Origin: JANMEB01 sp041740495 | GTDB lineage: Bacteria; Planctomycetota; Planctomycetia; Pirellulales; Pirellulaceae | Length of the DNA: 37,364 nucleotides | Assembly (NCBI GenBank): GCA_041740495.1 | Contig: JBGSLW010000095.1 | Span: 1-37,364 of the forward strand | Direction: 5' to 3' | Part shown: piece after piece, positions 1 to 7,468 of the stretch | Position numbering within the stretch: the stretch's first letter is position 1 | How the letters are laid out: each line of letters opens with the position of its first letter | Notes under the pieces: model-generated | What the model saw: the letters and a program-made list of their open reading frames with translations, nothing else | Database searches by the model: none | What the model was told of the DNA's origin: nothing | Position numbers and translations under genes: made by a program

Positions 1-574
1 GGAGGCGCGGGAATCGACAGGCAGCGGCGGCGATCAACGTGAAAATCATCAAGTAATACAGAAACCAGAGATGCATCGTCCCGGGAAGCGCCTGCGGCGT
101 CGCCCCGGTGCTGTCCCGGGTGGCGTCGGCGATGATTCCCATCAGGCCCAGGGGCTCGGCAACATACGCGAGTCCGAATGCGATGAGCATCGACATAGCG
201 GCCAACAAGAAAGGGTAGAAAAGCACGAACGGAACGACCAACCGGATCGCTCGCTGCCGCAACATTTCCTGCCAGCCCTTCCGCTCCAGGACTCGCTTAG
301 TGAAGTACCCCGCGACCAGGTAGAACAGGCCCATACGAAACAGATGGATCAGCCAGATGACGGCGTCGATCGCCGGGCTGGAGCTCGGATCGGTCGCCAG
401 CCAAAACGTGTTGGACGGTTCGGCATAGGCGAACGCCGCGTGTAAGAAGACGCCCAGCAGCATGGCGAGCGCGCGGAGGTTGTCCAGGTAATCGATCCTC
501 TGGCCGCGGGCCGCCGCCGCCGGGCGGGCGAGCGACGGCCGGGCCCGAGTCGCCTTTCGCACGACGGTGGCCAC
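1..574 (-). CDS. Membrane acyltransferase, OpgC/acyltransferase-3 family (partial)
   Basis: Only the N-terminal 191 codons are present; the gene runs off the left edge of the window. The start is GTG at 574, sharing its G with the TAG stop of the upstream ABC permease (TAGTG), which suggests translational coupling. A basic N-terminus is followed by RIDYLDNLRALAMLLGVFLH, typical of acyltransferase family 3, with the conserved histidine in the first membrane helix. Further hydrophobic segments follow, one carrying the family-typical HLWFLYYL. Such proteins transfer acyl groups to glucans or other surface polymers at the inner membrane. The substrate here cannot be told. Its place as last visible gene of a GntR-ABC operon suggests a cell-envelope role, which is inference. 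Confidence 0.8.
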   Translation of the reverse strand, partial: MATVVRKATRARPSLARPAAAARGQRIDYLDNLRALAMLLGVFLHAAFAYAEPSNTFWLATDPSSSPAIDAVIWLIHLFRMGLFYLVAGYFTKRVLERKGWQEMLRQRAIRLVVPFVLFYPFLLAAMSMLIAFGLAYVAEPLGLMGIIADATRDSTGATPQALPGTMHLWFLYYLMIFTLIAAAACRFPRL

Positions 575-1248
575 TAGATCAAGTCCCGCTTCCGAGTTTG
601 CACCAGCAGGACCGCCAGCAAGGAGACCGCGATCACTCCGATTTCCACGGCCAGGATCTGCAGGATCAGCGGCGGCCAGGTCAGCACATCGCTCTTAGTG
701 ACCGCCGCAATTTCGGGATCCGAGAACACCATCATCAGGAAGACGTTGAGCAAGACGTTGCCGCCAACCATCACGCTAATGGTCCAGCCGACGGATTCGG
801 TGACTACGGCGAAGACCAACTGGACCATGAAGGAGGCCAGCAGAAAGAAAAACAAGGCGGGCAGGACCACCGCCGATCCTGGTTTGGCCCACGGGAGGAC
901 GAACGCAAAGATCGTGGAGCAGGCGAACATCGCCAGCCAGGGGATGAGATAGGTCGTCAGCACGACGGCGATTTTGGCGAGGGAATAGTCCAATAAGCTG
1001 ACCGGCAGGCTCATCACGAAGAGCCGAGTCTGGTCGGTCGATTCGCTCAGCAGCAACGTGCCGATCAAATGGATCCCCGAAGCGATGGCGACGGTCACCA
1101 CCAGGATGAAGCCGATAAAGGCAATCGTCGGTTGGGGGATGCCGGCCAGGACGCAGCTGCCCAGTCCCGCCACGAAGTACGCGAACAAAGGACGCCGACT
1201 GAGAAACAGGTCCTTCAAAAAGAGGATTTGGATAATGGGGGCGTTCAT
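574..1248 (-). CDS. ABC-2 type transporter permease
   Basis: 224-residue integral membrane protein with about six hydrophobic helices and little else. The ATG at 1248 overlaps the TGA of the ATPase gene by four bases (ATGA), which fixes the start even though the frame is open further upstream. It starts MNAPIIQILFLKDLF, a short cytoplasmic N-terminus typical of ABC-2 permeases, and ends in a basic tail (TRKRDLI). It presumably dimerises or pairs with the ATPase encoded just upstream to form an exporter. No substrate can be read from the sequence. The family is a confident call; the transported compound is unknown. Confidence 0.8.
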   Translation of the reverse strand: MNAPIIQILFLKDLFLSRRPLFAYFVAGLGSCVLAGIPQPTIAFIGFILVVTVAIASGIHLIGTLLLSESTDQTRLFVMSLPVSLLDYSLAKIAVVLTTYLIPWLAMFACSTIFAFVLPWAKPGSAVVLPALFFFLLASFMVQLVFAVVTESVGWTISVMVGGNVLLNVFLMMVFSDPEIAAVTKSDVLTWPPLILQILAVEIGVIAVSLLAVLLVQTRKRDLI

Positions 1249-2177
1249 TCGTTCGTCTCCTTTGCCTCTTCGCGGCCGCGCATCACGGAACTTACGAAGA
1301 TCTCTTCCAGGGTCATGCGTTCCACAGATTCGATCGAGGCCCCGCTGCTCCGCAGGTGTGCGGGGATATCCTCTTGAAACCGGTTCAGGCTCACCACCCG
1401 CAGGTTGCGAAACGACGACTCCAGATTCAGGCCCGGAATCGCCGGCGGCTGCCAGGCCTCCGGGACGTGGAGCTTGATTCGTCGCCATTCCTCCAGGTAG
1501 TCGTCCTTGTTCTGCGCGGCGATCACGCGCCCGCGGTCGATGAAGATGATCGAATCGCAGATCTGTTCGACGTCCTGCGTGTTGTGGGACGAGTACAGGA
1601 TCGTGCGATTCTCGTCTTCGACGACCTTCATCAGTTCGATCAAGATCTCGTGCTTGGCCACGGGATCCAATCCGTTTGTCGGTTCGTCCAGAATCAGGAG
1701 CTTGGGATGTCGAGCCAGCACCAACAGCAACATCGCCTTGACGCGCTGGCCATGCGACAACCCTTTGACGGCCTGCTCCGCGACCAGCCCGAATCGATCC
1801 AGCAGCTGCGCCGCGTAATCGTCATCCCAGCTGGGGAACAGAGAACGGACAAACTGCATGTGCCACGCGATGGACTCCGATTTGTACAACCGCATGTCGT
1901 CGCAAAAGTAGCCGATTTGGCTCTTGGCGTTGGCCTGGTTCGACGAAACGGGTTGGCCAAACGCGGAAACGGTTCCGGAATCCGGGCGGACCAGCCCCAT
2001 CAGAATCCGCATCGTGGTCGACTTGCCCGCACCGTTGGGACCGATCAAGCCGGTCACGGTCCCGCACGGCAGGTCGATGTCGATATTCTCCAAGTCAAAA
2101 TGGCGATAGGACTTGGAGACGCCGCGGAGCGTCGCAGCCAGTTTCGTCGCCGTGGGCAGTTCCAACGTCGCAGTCAT
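1245..2177 (-). CDS. ABC transporter ATP-binding protein (YtrB-like)
   Basis: 310-residue ABC ATPase. Walker A is GPNGAGKST at about residue 46, the signature is LSHGQ, Walker B is LLILDEPTNGLDP, and the switch histidine lies in YSSHNTQDVEQ. The C-terminal 80 or so residues form the extension seen in drug- and YtrB-type exporters. The gene overlaps its upstream repressor gene and its downstream permease gene by four bases each (ATGA), so the three are almost certainly one transcript. Linkage to a short GntR/YtrA repressor is typical of exporters induced by cell-wall-active compounds or envelope stress in Firmicutes. That role is inferred from the family and not shown here. Confidence 0.93.
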   Translation of the reverse strand: MTATLELPTATKLAATLRGVSKSYRHFDLENIDIDLPCGTVTGLIGPNGAGKSTTMRILMGLVRPDSGTVSAFGQPVSSNQANAKSQIGYFCDDMRLYKSESIAWHMQFVRSLFPSWDDDYAAQLLDRFGLVAEQAVKGLSHGQRVKAMLLLVLARHPKLLILDEPTNGLDPVAKHEILIELMKVVEDENRTILYSSHNTQDVEQICDSIIFIDRGRVIAAQNKDDYLEEWRRIKLHVPEAWQPPAIPGLNLESSFRNLRVVSLNRFQEDIPAHLRSSGASIESVERMTLEEIFVSSVMRGREEAKETNE

Positions 2178-2572
2178 TTGTTTCTCCTCTGAACACGGTC
2201 GTAGGCTTCGACAATCCGCCGCTGAACCTCGGTCTTGGACAATCCCAGCATCAAGCCCAATTGGGCGGCCTGGTGCAGGTGCGCTTGCAACTCCCGCTCC
2301 TGCACTGAGGACTGCAGGTCCGGGCGGTCGGCCACCACCGAACCCTTGCCTTGGCGAGTCACAATCACGCCCTCGCGTTCCAGCTCCAGGTAGGCCCGCT
2401 TGATCGTGATGACGCTAACCTGCAGATCCGCCGCCAATTGGCGGATCGAGGGGAGCTCCTCGCCCGGCGCCAGGTCGCCGACCGCGACCCGCCGCCGAAT
2501 CTGGTCGATCACCTGCAGGTACAAGGACCTGGGGTCGCTTTGCGAGATGATAATCCAGCTGTGATTAGTCAT
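2174..2572 (-). CDS. GntR-family transcriptional regulator, YtrA subfamily
   Basis: 132-residue repressor with an N-terminal winged helix-turn-helix: DPRSLYLQVIDQIRRRVAVG, then LPSIRQLAADLQVSVITIKRAYLELEREGVI and the wing GKGSVV. A short C-terminal helical region follows instead of a large ligand domain, which is characteristic of the YtrA subfamily. I chose the ATG at 2572; an in-frame GTG two codons upstream (2578) is possible. The stop overlaps the ATPase start. The gene is first in its operon, and an inverted repeat overlapping its start codon is a probable autoregulatory operator. Confidence 0.92.
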   Translation of the reverse strand: MTNHSWIIISQSDPRSLYLQVIDQIRRRVAVGDLAPGEELPSIRQLAADLQVSVITIKRAYLELEREGVIVTRQGKGSVVADRPDLQSSVQERELQAHLHQAAQLGLMLGLSKTEVQRRIVEAYDRVQRRNK

Positions 2573-2594
2573 ATACACAGTATATACATTAGTC
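2564..2594. promoter_or_regulatory. Probable GntR/YtrA operator over the repressor start
   Basis: A perfect inverted repeat ATATAC-ACA-GTATAT (2571-2585) is bracketed by two direct copies of ATTAGTC (2564-2570 and 2588-2594). It covers the start codon of the GntR gene. It is the only AT-rich palindrome in the 190-bp spacer and fits the twofold-symmetric sites bound by GntR dimers. Its use as an operator is inferred from symmetry and position. Confidence 0.6.
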
Positions 2595-2744
2595 TTCGTG
2601 GGACAACCCAGGCGCTTGGAGATTTTCCTGAAAAATGGCGCCGATCGTTCAGTCAGCGTTCGCGGGAATTCGAACGCGTGCGGTCCATCATATGGAGGCG
2701 CTGTGGGAATCGCCGAAACTGCGAAGACTTCTAGCGGTTTCCCT

Positions 2745-2773
2745 GCCTTCAGCCTTCAGCCTTCAGCCTTCAG
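2745..2773. repeat. Four tandem copies of GCCTTCA at the pgi stop codon
   Basis: The heptamer GCCTTCA is repeated four times without interruption. The last copy supplies the TGA stop (minus strand) of the glucose-6-phosphate isomerase gene. Slippage here would change the 3' flank but not the protein. Confidence 0.8.
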
Positions 2774-4176
2774 GTCCGGTCGAGCAACCGTCGCATGTTG
2801 CGTTTGTACTTTTCCACGCCGGGTTGACCGTAGGGATTGATGCCGATGAGACGTCCTTCCACGACGGTGGCCAACATCAGCATCTGCAGGAGCTGCCCCA
2901 GGAAGAATTCGTCGCCGCGAGGGAGCACCAGGTCGGCGGTGGGTCGGCCGTCGTCCCGCAGCGCTTCGTTGGTCCCTTCGATCGCGGCCGACATGAGCTG
3001 GGGATAAGTCTGTTGGCGATAGCGATTGAGGTCATCCTGGTCGCAGGTCGATTCGCCCACCGAGACCGGATCGAACCGCCAGGAATCGACAATCAGGTTG
3101 GTGAAGACTTTGTCGTTGCGACCTTCCTGGTGCTGCTGGGCTCGGGAGTGCAGGTCGCGCGTATTGACCGTCGTCAGCGGCAGGGCCCCGGCGCCCGACT
3201 TGCCCAAGCTTTCGGCCAGCAGCTGGTCGTACCATAACCCGACGTACTCCAGCGACTTGTTCCAGATGCTCAGGACGCGAGTCACGGCGCCGCGTTGCTC
3301 CAGCAGGTGGTTGACGGCGACGAAGTTCAGGACCAGGTTCTCGGCCGGGGGGGCCGCCGCGAAGTGCTCGTTCATCGCGATCGCTCCCTTCAAAAGGGCG
3401 ACCACATCCAGCCCCAGGATCGCCGCGGGCAGCAGGCCCACCGCGGAAAAAATCGAGAAACGCCCCCCCACGCCGTCGGGCACGGAATACCGGTCGTGAA
3501 TTCCTAGGGCGTTGCACAATTGGGCCAGGCGCCCACTCGCGCCGGTCACCGGGATGACATAGTCCGTGACCGAGCGATCCCCCAAGTGCCGCTGCAACTC
3601 GCGCAACAAGACGCGAAACGCAACCGCCGTTTCGATCGTTCCACCGCTTTTGCTGATCACGACAATCGCCCAATCGCGATCCCAGGGCGCCTCGCCGAAT
3701 TTCTGCCCCAGCAAGTGCAGCAGCCCCTGGATCGCGTCGTTGTCCAAGTTGTTCCCCTCGAAATACATCCGCGGACGCCCGCCGCGGTCGGCGCGACTCA
3801 ATTCGTTGAAGTACGGTTGGCAGCAGGCGTTCATCAGGGCCCAGGCCCCCATGTAACTGCCGCCGATCCCCAGCACGACGACGCGATCGACCTGGTCGCG
3901 CAGCCGCTTGGCGCGTTCGATCATGCGGGCCAGTTCGCTGCCGCGGCGGTCGGCGTGGTAGGCGGAGAGCATCTGGCGGGGGAGGTCGATGAAACCCGCA
4001 TCGAGCGGTTGTTTGTCCGCCGGAATATCCCCCGAGAGCAGCAACTGGCGATCGACATCGAGCGTTTCTTGGCGAGCGGCTTGTAGCCGCGGGGCCAGGC
4101 CGGCAATATCGGCGGGGCCGATTCCGAACGCGCCGCCGAGGGCGCCGCGGAAGTCGTATTGGATGCGTTGCGTCAT
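2770..4176 (-). CDS. pgi: Glucose-6-phosphate isomerase
   Basis: 468-residue enzyme interconverting glucose 6-phosphate and fructose 6-phosphate (EC 5.3.1.9), a cytoplasmic step of glycolysis and gluconeogenesis. Diagnostic segments are VLGIGGSYMGAWA near residue 101, the SIS-domain phosphate loop ISKSGGTIET near 175, VGGRFSIFSAVGLLP, and the C-terminal ESLGKSGAGALP and QQHQEGRNDK. The ATG at 4176 has GGAG nine bases upstream; an in-frame TTG two codons earlier is less likely. It is shorter than the E. coli enzyme (549 residues), as in the compact bacterial branch. It stands alone, flanked by repeats, with no other sugar-phosphate gene adjacent; phosphoglycerate mutase lies about 1 kb away on the other strand. 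Confidence 0.95.
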   Translation of the reverse strand: MTQRIQYDFRGALGGAFGIGPADIAGLAPRLQAARQETLDVDRQLLLSGDIPADKQPLDAGFIDLPRQMLSAYHADRRGSELARMIERAKRLRDQVDRVVVLGIGGSYMGAWALMNACCQPYFNELSRADRGGRPRMYFEGNNLDNDAIQGLLHLLGQKFGEAPWDRDWAIVVISKSGGTIETAVAFRVLLRELQRHLGDRSVTDYVIPVTGASGRLAQLCNALGIHDRYSVPDGVGGRFSIFSAVGLLPAAILGLDVVALLKGAIAMNEHFAAAPPAENLVLNFVAVNHLLEQRGAVTRVLSIWNKSLEYVGLWYDQLLAESLGKSGAGALPLTTVNTRDLHSRAQQHQEGRNDKVFTNLIVDSWRFDPVSVGESTCDQDDLNRYRQQTYPQLMSAAIEGTNEALRDDGRPTADLVLPRGDEFFLGQLLQMLMLATVVEGRLIGINPYGQPGVEKYKRNMRRLLDRT

Positions 4177-4207
4177 GGGCAAAGGCTCCGGGCAGCGTGC
4201 AAAAAAA

Positions 4208-4281
4208 ATCAGCCGCCAGGCACTAGCCTGCGGATTCCGGCCGGGCCCAAAGAAACCGCAGGCTAGCGCCAGGCGGCTGAT
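4208..4281. repeat. Palindromic intergenic element, ATCAGCCGC family, copy 1
   Basis: A 74-bp imperfect palindrome lies just upstream of pgi. The left arm begins ATCAGCCGCCAGGCACTAGC and the right arm ends GCTAGCGCCAGGCGGCTGAT. Related palindromes occur at 17215-17292 and, rearranged, at 20964-21065. It has the look of a REP-type element able to fold as a hairpin. Confidence 0.75.
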
Positions 4282-4435
4282 CTTGGGGAGGCTAGTGCCA
4301 GGCGTTTGAACTTAGGGAGGCTAGTGCCAGGCGTCTGAACTTGGGGAGGCTAGTGCTAGGCGTCTGAACTTGGTGTGGCCATCGCCAGGCGGCTGATTTT
4401 GGTGTAGTTAGTGCCAGGCGGCGGTTCTTGGTGGA
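4262..4435. repeat. 29-bp tandem repeat, six copies
   Basis: The core GCTAGTGCCAGGCG (with small variations) begins at 4262, 4291, 4320, 4349, 4378 and 4407, an exact 29-bp spacing. The array appears to have grown from the right arm of the adjacent ATCAGCCGC palindrome. There are no unique spacers, so it is not a CRISPR. The rest of 4177-5135 holds no convincing gene. Confidence 0.85.
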
Positions 4436-4584
4436 TTCGGGGTTCAATTTATTGTCGGCGGCTAAGCGAATGAATTTAATCGTTGAACTCCAGGCGCAAA
4501 GGCCCCTCTCTGCCCGCATGGCACAGGCGACCGTCCCTCAAGAAGGTCCCACCGTCTAGTGTCACCATGAATCTGTCAGTCCCT

Positions 4585-4828
4585 CGTTTAACGCCCAGCC
4601 GGAGGCGCCGGCTCAAAATGCTTAGTGTTCAGCGTGAAGCCGGCGCCTCCGGACAACTAATCCCTCGTTTAACGCCCAGCCGGAGGCGCCGGCTCAAATA
4701 GCTCAGTGTTCAGCGTGAAGCCGGCGCCTCCGGACAACTAATCCCTCGTTTAACGCCCAGCCAGAGGCGCCGGCTCAATTAGCTGAACGGTTCGTGCAAA
4801 GCCGGCGCCTCCGGCTGGGCGTTAAACG
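4585..4828. repeat. CGTTTAACGCC palindromic repeat, three 81-bp units
   Basis: Units start at 4585, 4666 and 4747 (period 81). Each begins CGTTTAACGCCCAGC, continues GGAGGCGCCGGC, and returns with the complementary GCCGGCGCCTCCGG. Only the last unit closes with the full inverted end GGCGTTAAACG. Related elements occur at 8612-8980 and 22452-22581. Confidence 0.85.
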
Positions 4829-5135
4829 ATGTGGGGTGAGACTATTGACCAAAAATCGGCGCGACCTCCGACGACGGAGGCGGGTGAAATGGATTTGGAG
4901 GACGCAGCGACATCGCGCGGTCCTCGCACGACTAAGCGGCATCCCCTTTGCCACAGGGCATTCAGATTCTCAACTCCGATCTTGCACTCGATTCTTCATA
5001 TTCCTGTCGGTCATTTTTCTGTCCCCCTCCCCGCCCCTTTGCGATTTCCAGTTGCCCGCCGTTTTGACAACTCGCGCACTGCGCCGCTACGATTCTGGGA
5101 CCGCGGTTTGCAGGCATTTCAACGAGGCATACGTT

Positions 5136-6356
5136 ATGGACCCCTACTCTGGAATCGATATCCACCAATTGACTCGCACGCTGCACGTGCAGAACGAAAA
5201 AAAGATTGTGATGCTGGTCGCCGACGGTTTAGGGGGCTTGCCGCAGCAGCCGGATGGCAAGACCGAACTGGAGACCGCTCGCACGCCGAACTTGGATGCC
5301 CTGGCGAAGATCGGGGTCCAGGGGGGAACGATCCCGGTGTTTCCGGGGATCGCCCCGGGGAGCGGGCCGGGGCACTTGGCGTTGTTCGGCTACGATCCGA
5401 TTCAATATCAAATCGGCCGGGGCGCGTTGGAGGCGACCGGGATTGGGTTCGAATTGCGCGACGGCGACGTCGCGGCGCGAGGGAATTTCTGCACGCTGGA
5501 TGCACAAGGTCGGATCACCGACCGCCGAGCGGGACGAATCGCCTCCGAGGCCAGCGCGGCCATTGTGCGGCGGATGCAGGGGCTGAAGGCGCCAGGCGTT
5601 CAACTGTTCGTCGAGCCGGTCAAGGAGCATCGCTTCGTCGTCGTCTTTCGCGGGGCAGGGGAGGGGAACGTCGCCGATACCGATCCGCAAGCGGTCGGTG
5701 TCGAGCCGCTGTCGCCCGTCGCACGGGATGCGGCGAGTGAACCGACCGCCAAGGCAGCGGCCGAGTTCGTGGCGGCGGCTCGCCGACTGCTGGCGGATGA
5801 GCCACAGGCCAACGGGCTGACGTTACGCGGATTCGCAGCGCGGCCCAAGCTGGACTCGTACGAACAAGTCTACGGGTTGCGAGCCGCGGCGATTGCCGTC
5901 TATCCGATGTATCGCGGGCTGGCGAGCCTGGTCGGAATGAACAACCTGGGCCACCCGAAGGACTTGGGCGAACAAGTCGACTTGTTAGCGTCGAATTGGC
6001 AGGATTTCGATTTCTTCTTTCTGCATTTCAAGTACACCGATAGCACCGGAGAGGATGGCGATTTTGCCGGCAAGGTCCGGCGGATCGAGGAGTTCGATGC
6101 GATGCTTCCGCGCGTGATGAACCTCAAGCCGGATGTGCTGATCGTCACGGGGGATCACAGCACGCCTTCGTATCTCAAGAGCCATAGCTGGCATCCGGTG
6201 CCGACGCTCTTGGTTTCGGATTGCTGCCGGCCCGATCACTGCACGGAATTCGCCGAGTCGCAGTCGTACCGCGGCGGGCTGGGATTGTTTCCAGCCAAGT
6301 TTCTAATGCCGTTGGCACTGGCAAATGCAGGGCGGATGAGCAAGTTCGGGGCGTGA
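5136..6356 (+). CDS. apgM: 2,3-bisphosphoglycerate-independent phosphoglycerate mutase, archaeal type
   Basis: 406-residue enzyme of the alkaline phosphatase superfamily that interconverts 3- and 2-phosphoglycerate (EC 5.4.2.12) in the cytoplasm. It has the metal-binding VADGLGG motif near residue 28, the TPNLDALAKIG motif, PGSGPGHLALFGYDP (probably carrying the active-site serine), and C-terminal metal ligands in HFKYTDSTGEDGD and VTGDHSTPS. The ATG at 5136 (MDPYSGIDIHQL) follows a GAGG. The frame is open some 340 bases further upstream but runs through the intergenic repeats, so that extension is rejected. The archaeal-type enzyme is also found in many planctomycetes. Confidence 0.93.
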   Translation: MDPYSGIDIHQLTRTLHVQNEKKIVMLVADGLGGLPQQPDGKTELETARTPNLDALAKIGVQGGTIPVFPGIAPGSGPGHLALFGYDPIQYQIGRGALEATGIGFELRDGDVAARGNFCTLDAQGRITDRRAGRIASEASAAIVRRMQGLKAPGVQLFVEPVKEHRFVVVFRGAGEGNVADTDPQAVGVEPLSPVARDAASEPTAKAAAEFVAAARRLLADEPQANGLTLRGFAARPKLDSYEQVYGLRAAAIAVYPMYRGLASLVGMNNLGHPKDLGEQVDLLASNWQDFDFFFLHFKYTDSTGEDGDFAGKVRRIEEFDAMLPRVMNLKPDVLIVTGDHSTPSYLKSHSWHPVPTLLVSDCCRPDHCTEFAESQSYRGGLGLFPAKFLMPLALANAGRMSKFGA

Positions 6357-6360
6357 CCGA

Positions 6361-6450
6361 AGAAGTAGAAAAGGACAGGAAATGGAGGACGAAAGAAATC
6401 GGACAGAAAAATTGGGCGACAGAAATATAGGAAAAGTAGAATAAGAGAGA
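6361..6450. repeat. Degenerate GGACAG(A/G)AA-rich spacer
   Basis: The spacer after apgM holds GGACAGGAAA, GGACAGAAAAATT and CGACAGAAATA. The complementary form (TTTTTCTGTC) appears at about 4998-5025 and 7425-7455, and a purine-rich relative at 13721-13900. It looks like a low-complexity family specific to this genome's spacers. Confidence 0.5.
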
Positions 6451-6480
6451 TGGCGCGGTGGGGAGAATAGGGAGCTAGGA

Positions 6481-7275
6481 GTGCCGATCGAGATTCCCCT
6501 AGAGTTGCGAAGGCCCTCGCAGAATGAGTTTGCGGAAATTGCCTATCGAGTCATGGGATCTGCGTTTCAAGCCCATCGATCGATCGGCCGATTTTTTCGA
6601 GAGCAAACATACAAGAGACTTGTCGCGCAGAGCCTTTCCAACGTCGAGTTGGAAGTGCCAATCGTCGTCCGTCACCGGAACTTTCGGAAGGACTATTTCA
6701 TCGATATGATCGTTGACCGATCTGCGATTTTTGAGTGGAAAGCTGGAGAGGAACTCTGCGACAAGCATCGAGCACAGCTTTTGAATTACATGCTCCTCGT
6801 CGAAATGCCTCATGGAAAACTCATCAATGTCGGCAAAGAACGAATACAGCATGAATTTGTGAATACGAAATTGACCAAAGCAGATCGATTGAGCTTTGAG
6901 GTCGACGAGTCGAAATTTATCCCTCTGGGGCAATCTGATCGCCAATGGCAAGAATTCCTGGTCAGTGCAGTTCTCGATTGGGGGGCGGGATTGGACTTGG
7001 CACTCTACGAAGACGCGATAACGTTTTGTTGCGGTGGCGAGGATGTGGTGATTCGTGAAATCGAGGTGATGGTCGACGATGTGCCCATTGGACGGCAAAC
7101 AGTGCCATTGACTCCCACTGGCGCCGCGTTCAAAGTGACGGCTTATTCCGAGCGGGATTCGGGCTTCGCTGAACATGCATCGCGGTTTCTGAAATGCACG
7201 CGACTGCCCGCATTACATTGGATTAACGTTACCCTCCGCAAGTTGACCTTTCGAACCCTGTTCAAGGAAACCTAA
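6481..7275 (+). CDS. GxxExxY-family protein, long form
   Basis: 264-residue protein with a GTG start at 6481, preceded by GGAGCTAGGA. The N-terminal 120 residues match the GxxExxY family: IAYRVMGSAFQAHRSIG, then REQTYKRLVAQSL, a DYFIDMIVD strand and FEWKAGEEL, followed by HRAQLLNYM. This layout resembles a PD-(D/E)XK nuclease-like core with D..ExK residues. The usual GxxExxY protein is about 120-130 residues, so the C-terminal 140 residues are an extension of unknown function. The biochemical role of the family is not established. Base composition is visibly more AT-rich than its neighbours, which may mean transfer. Confidence 0.72.
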   Translation: MPIEIPLELRRPSQNEFAEIAYRVMGSAFQAHRSIGRFFREQTYKRLVAQSLSNVELEVPIVVRHRNFRKDYFIDMIVDRSAIFEWKAGEELCDKHRAQLLNYMLLVEMPHGKLINVGKERIQHEFVNTKLTKADRLSFEVDESKFIPLGQSDRQWQEFLVSAVLDWGAGLDLALYEDAITFCCGGEDVVIREIEVMVDDVPIGRQTVPLTPTGAAFKVTAYSERDSGFAEHASRFLKCTRLPALHWINVTLRKLTFRTLFKET

Positions 7276-7468
7276 CAACGGTTGAGAGATTTTTCTCGAT
7301 GTTCGCCCGGGCATGGAGCTACTTCCCGTTGGCGCGGCACCCGGCTGCCGACTTTCCTTGGAGCGCCCTGGCTCGTTTCGCAAGCGAAAACCAATGTATT
7401 TCAGTGTAGGCGGGATCCAAGTCTTTATTTTTCTGTCTCCGATTTTTCTGTCCTCCCTTTCGTGACCT

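Noticed and set aside
574..1488. Long form of the ABC permease starting inside the ATPase gene
   Set aside because: The extra 80 residues are a shadow of the ATPase; the ATGA overlap at 1245-1248 marks the start.
4262..4435. CRISPR-like regular spacing of 29 bp
   Set aside because: The repeats are directly adjacent, with no unique spacers and no cas gene in the window.
4794..5135. N-terminal extension of the phosphoglycerate mutase frame
   Set aside because: It runs through palindromic repeats, has no family similarity, and an ATG with GAGG at 5136 fits the known N-terminus.
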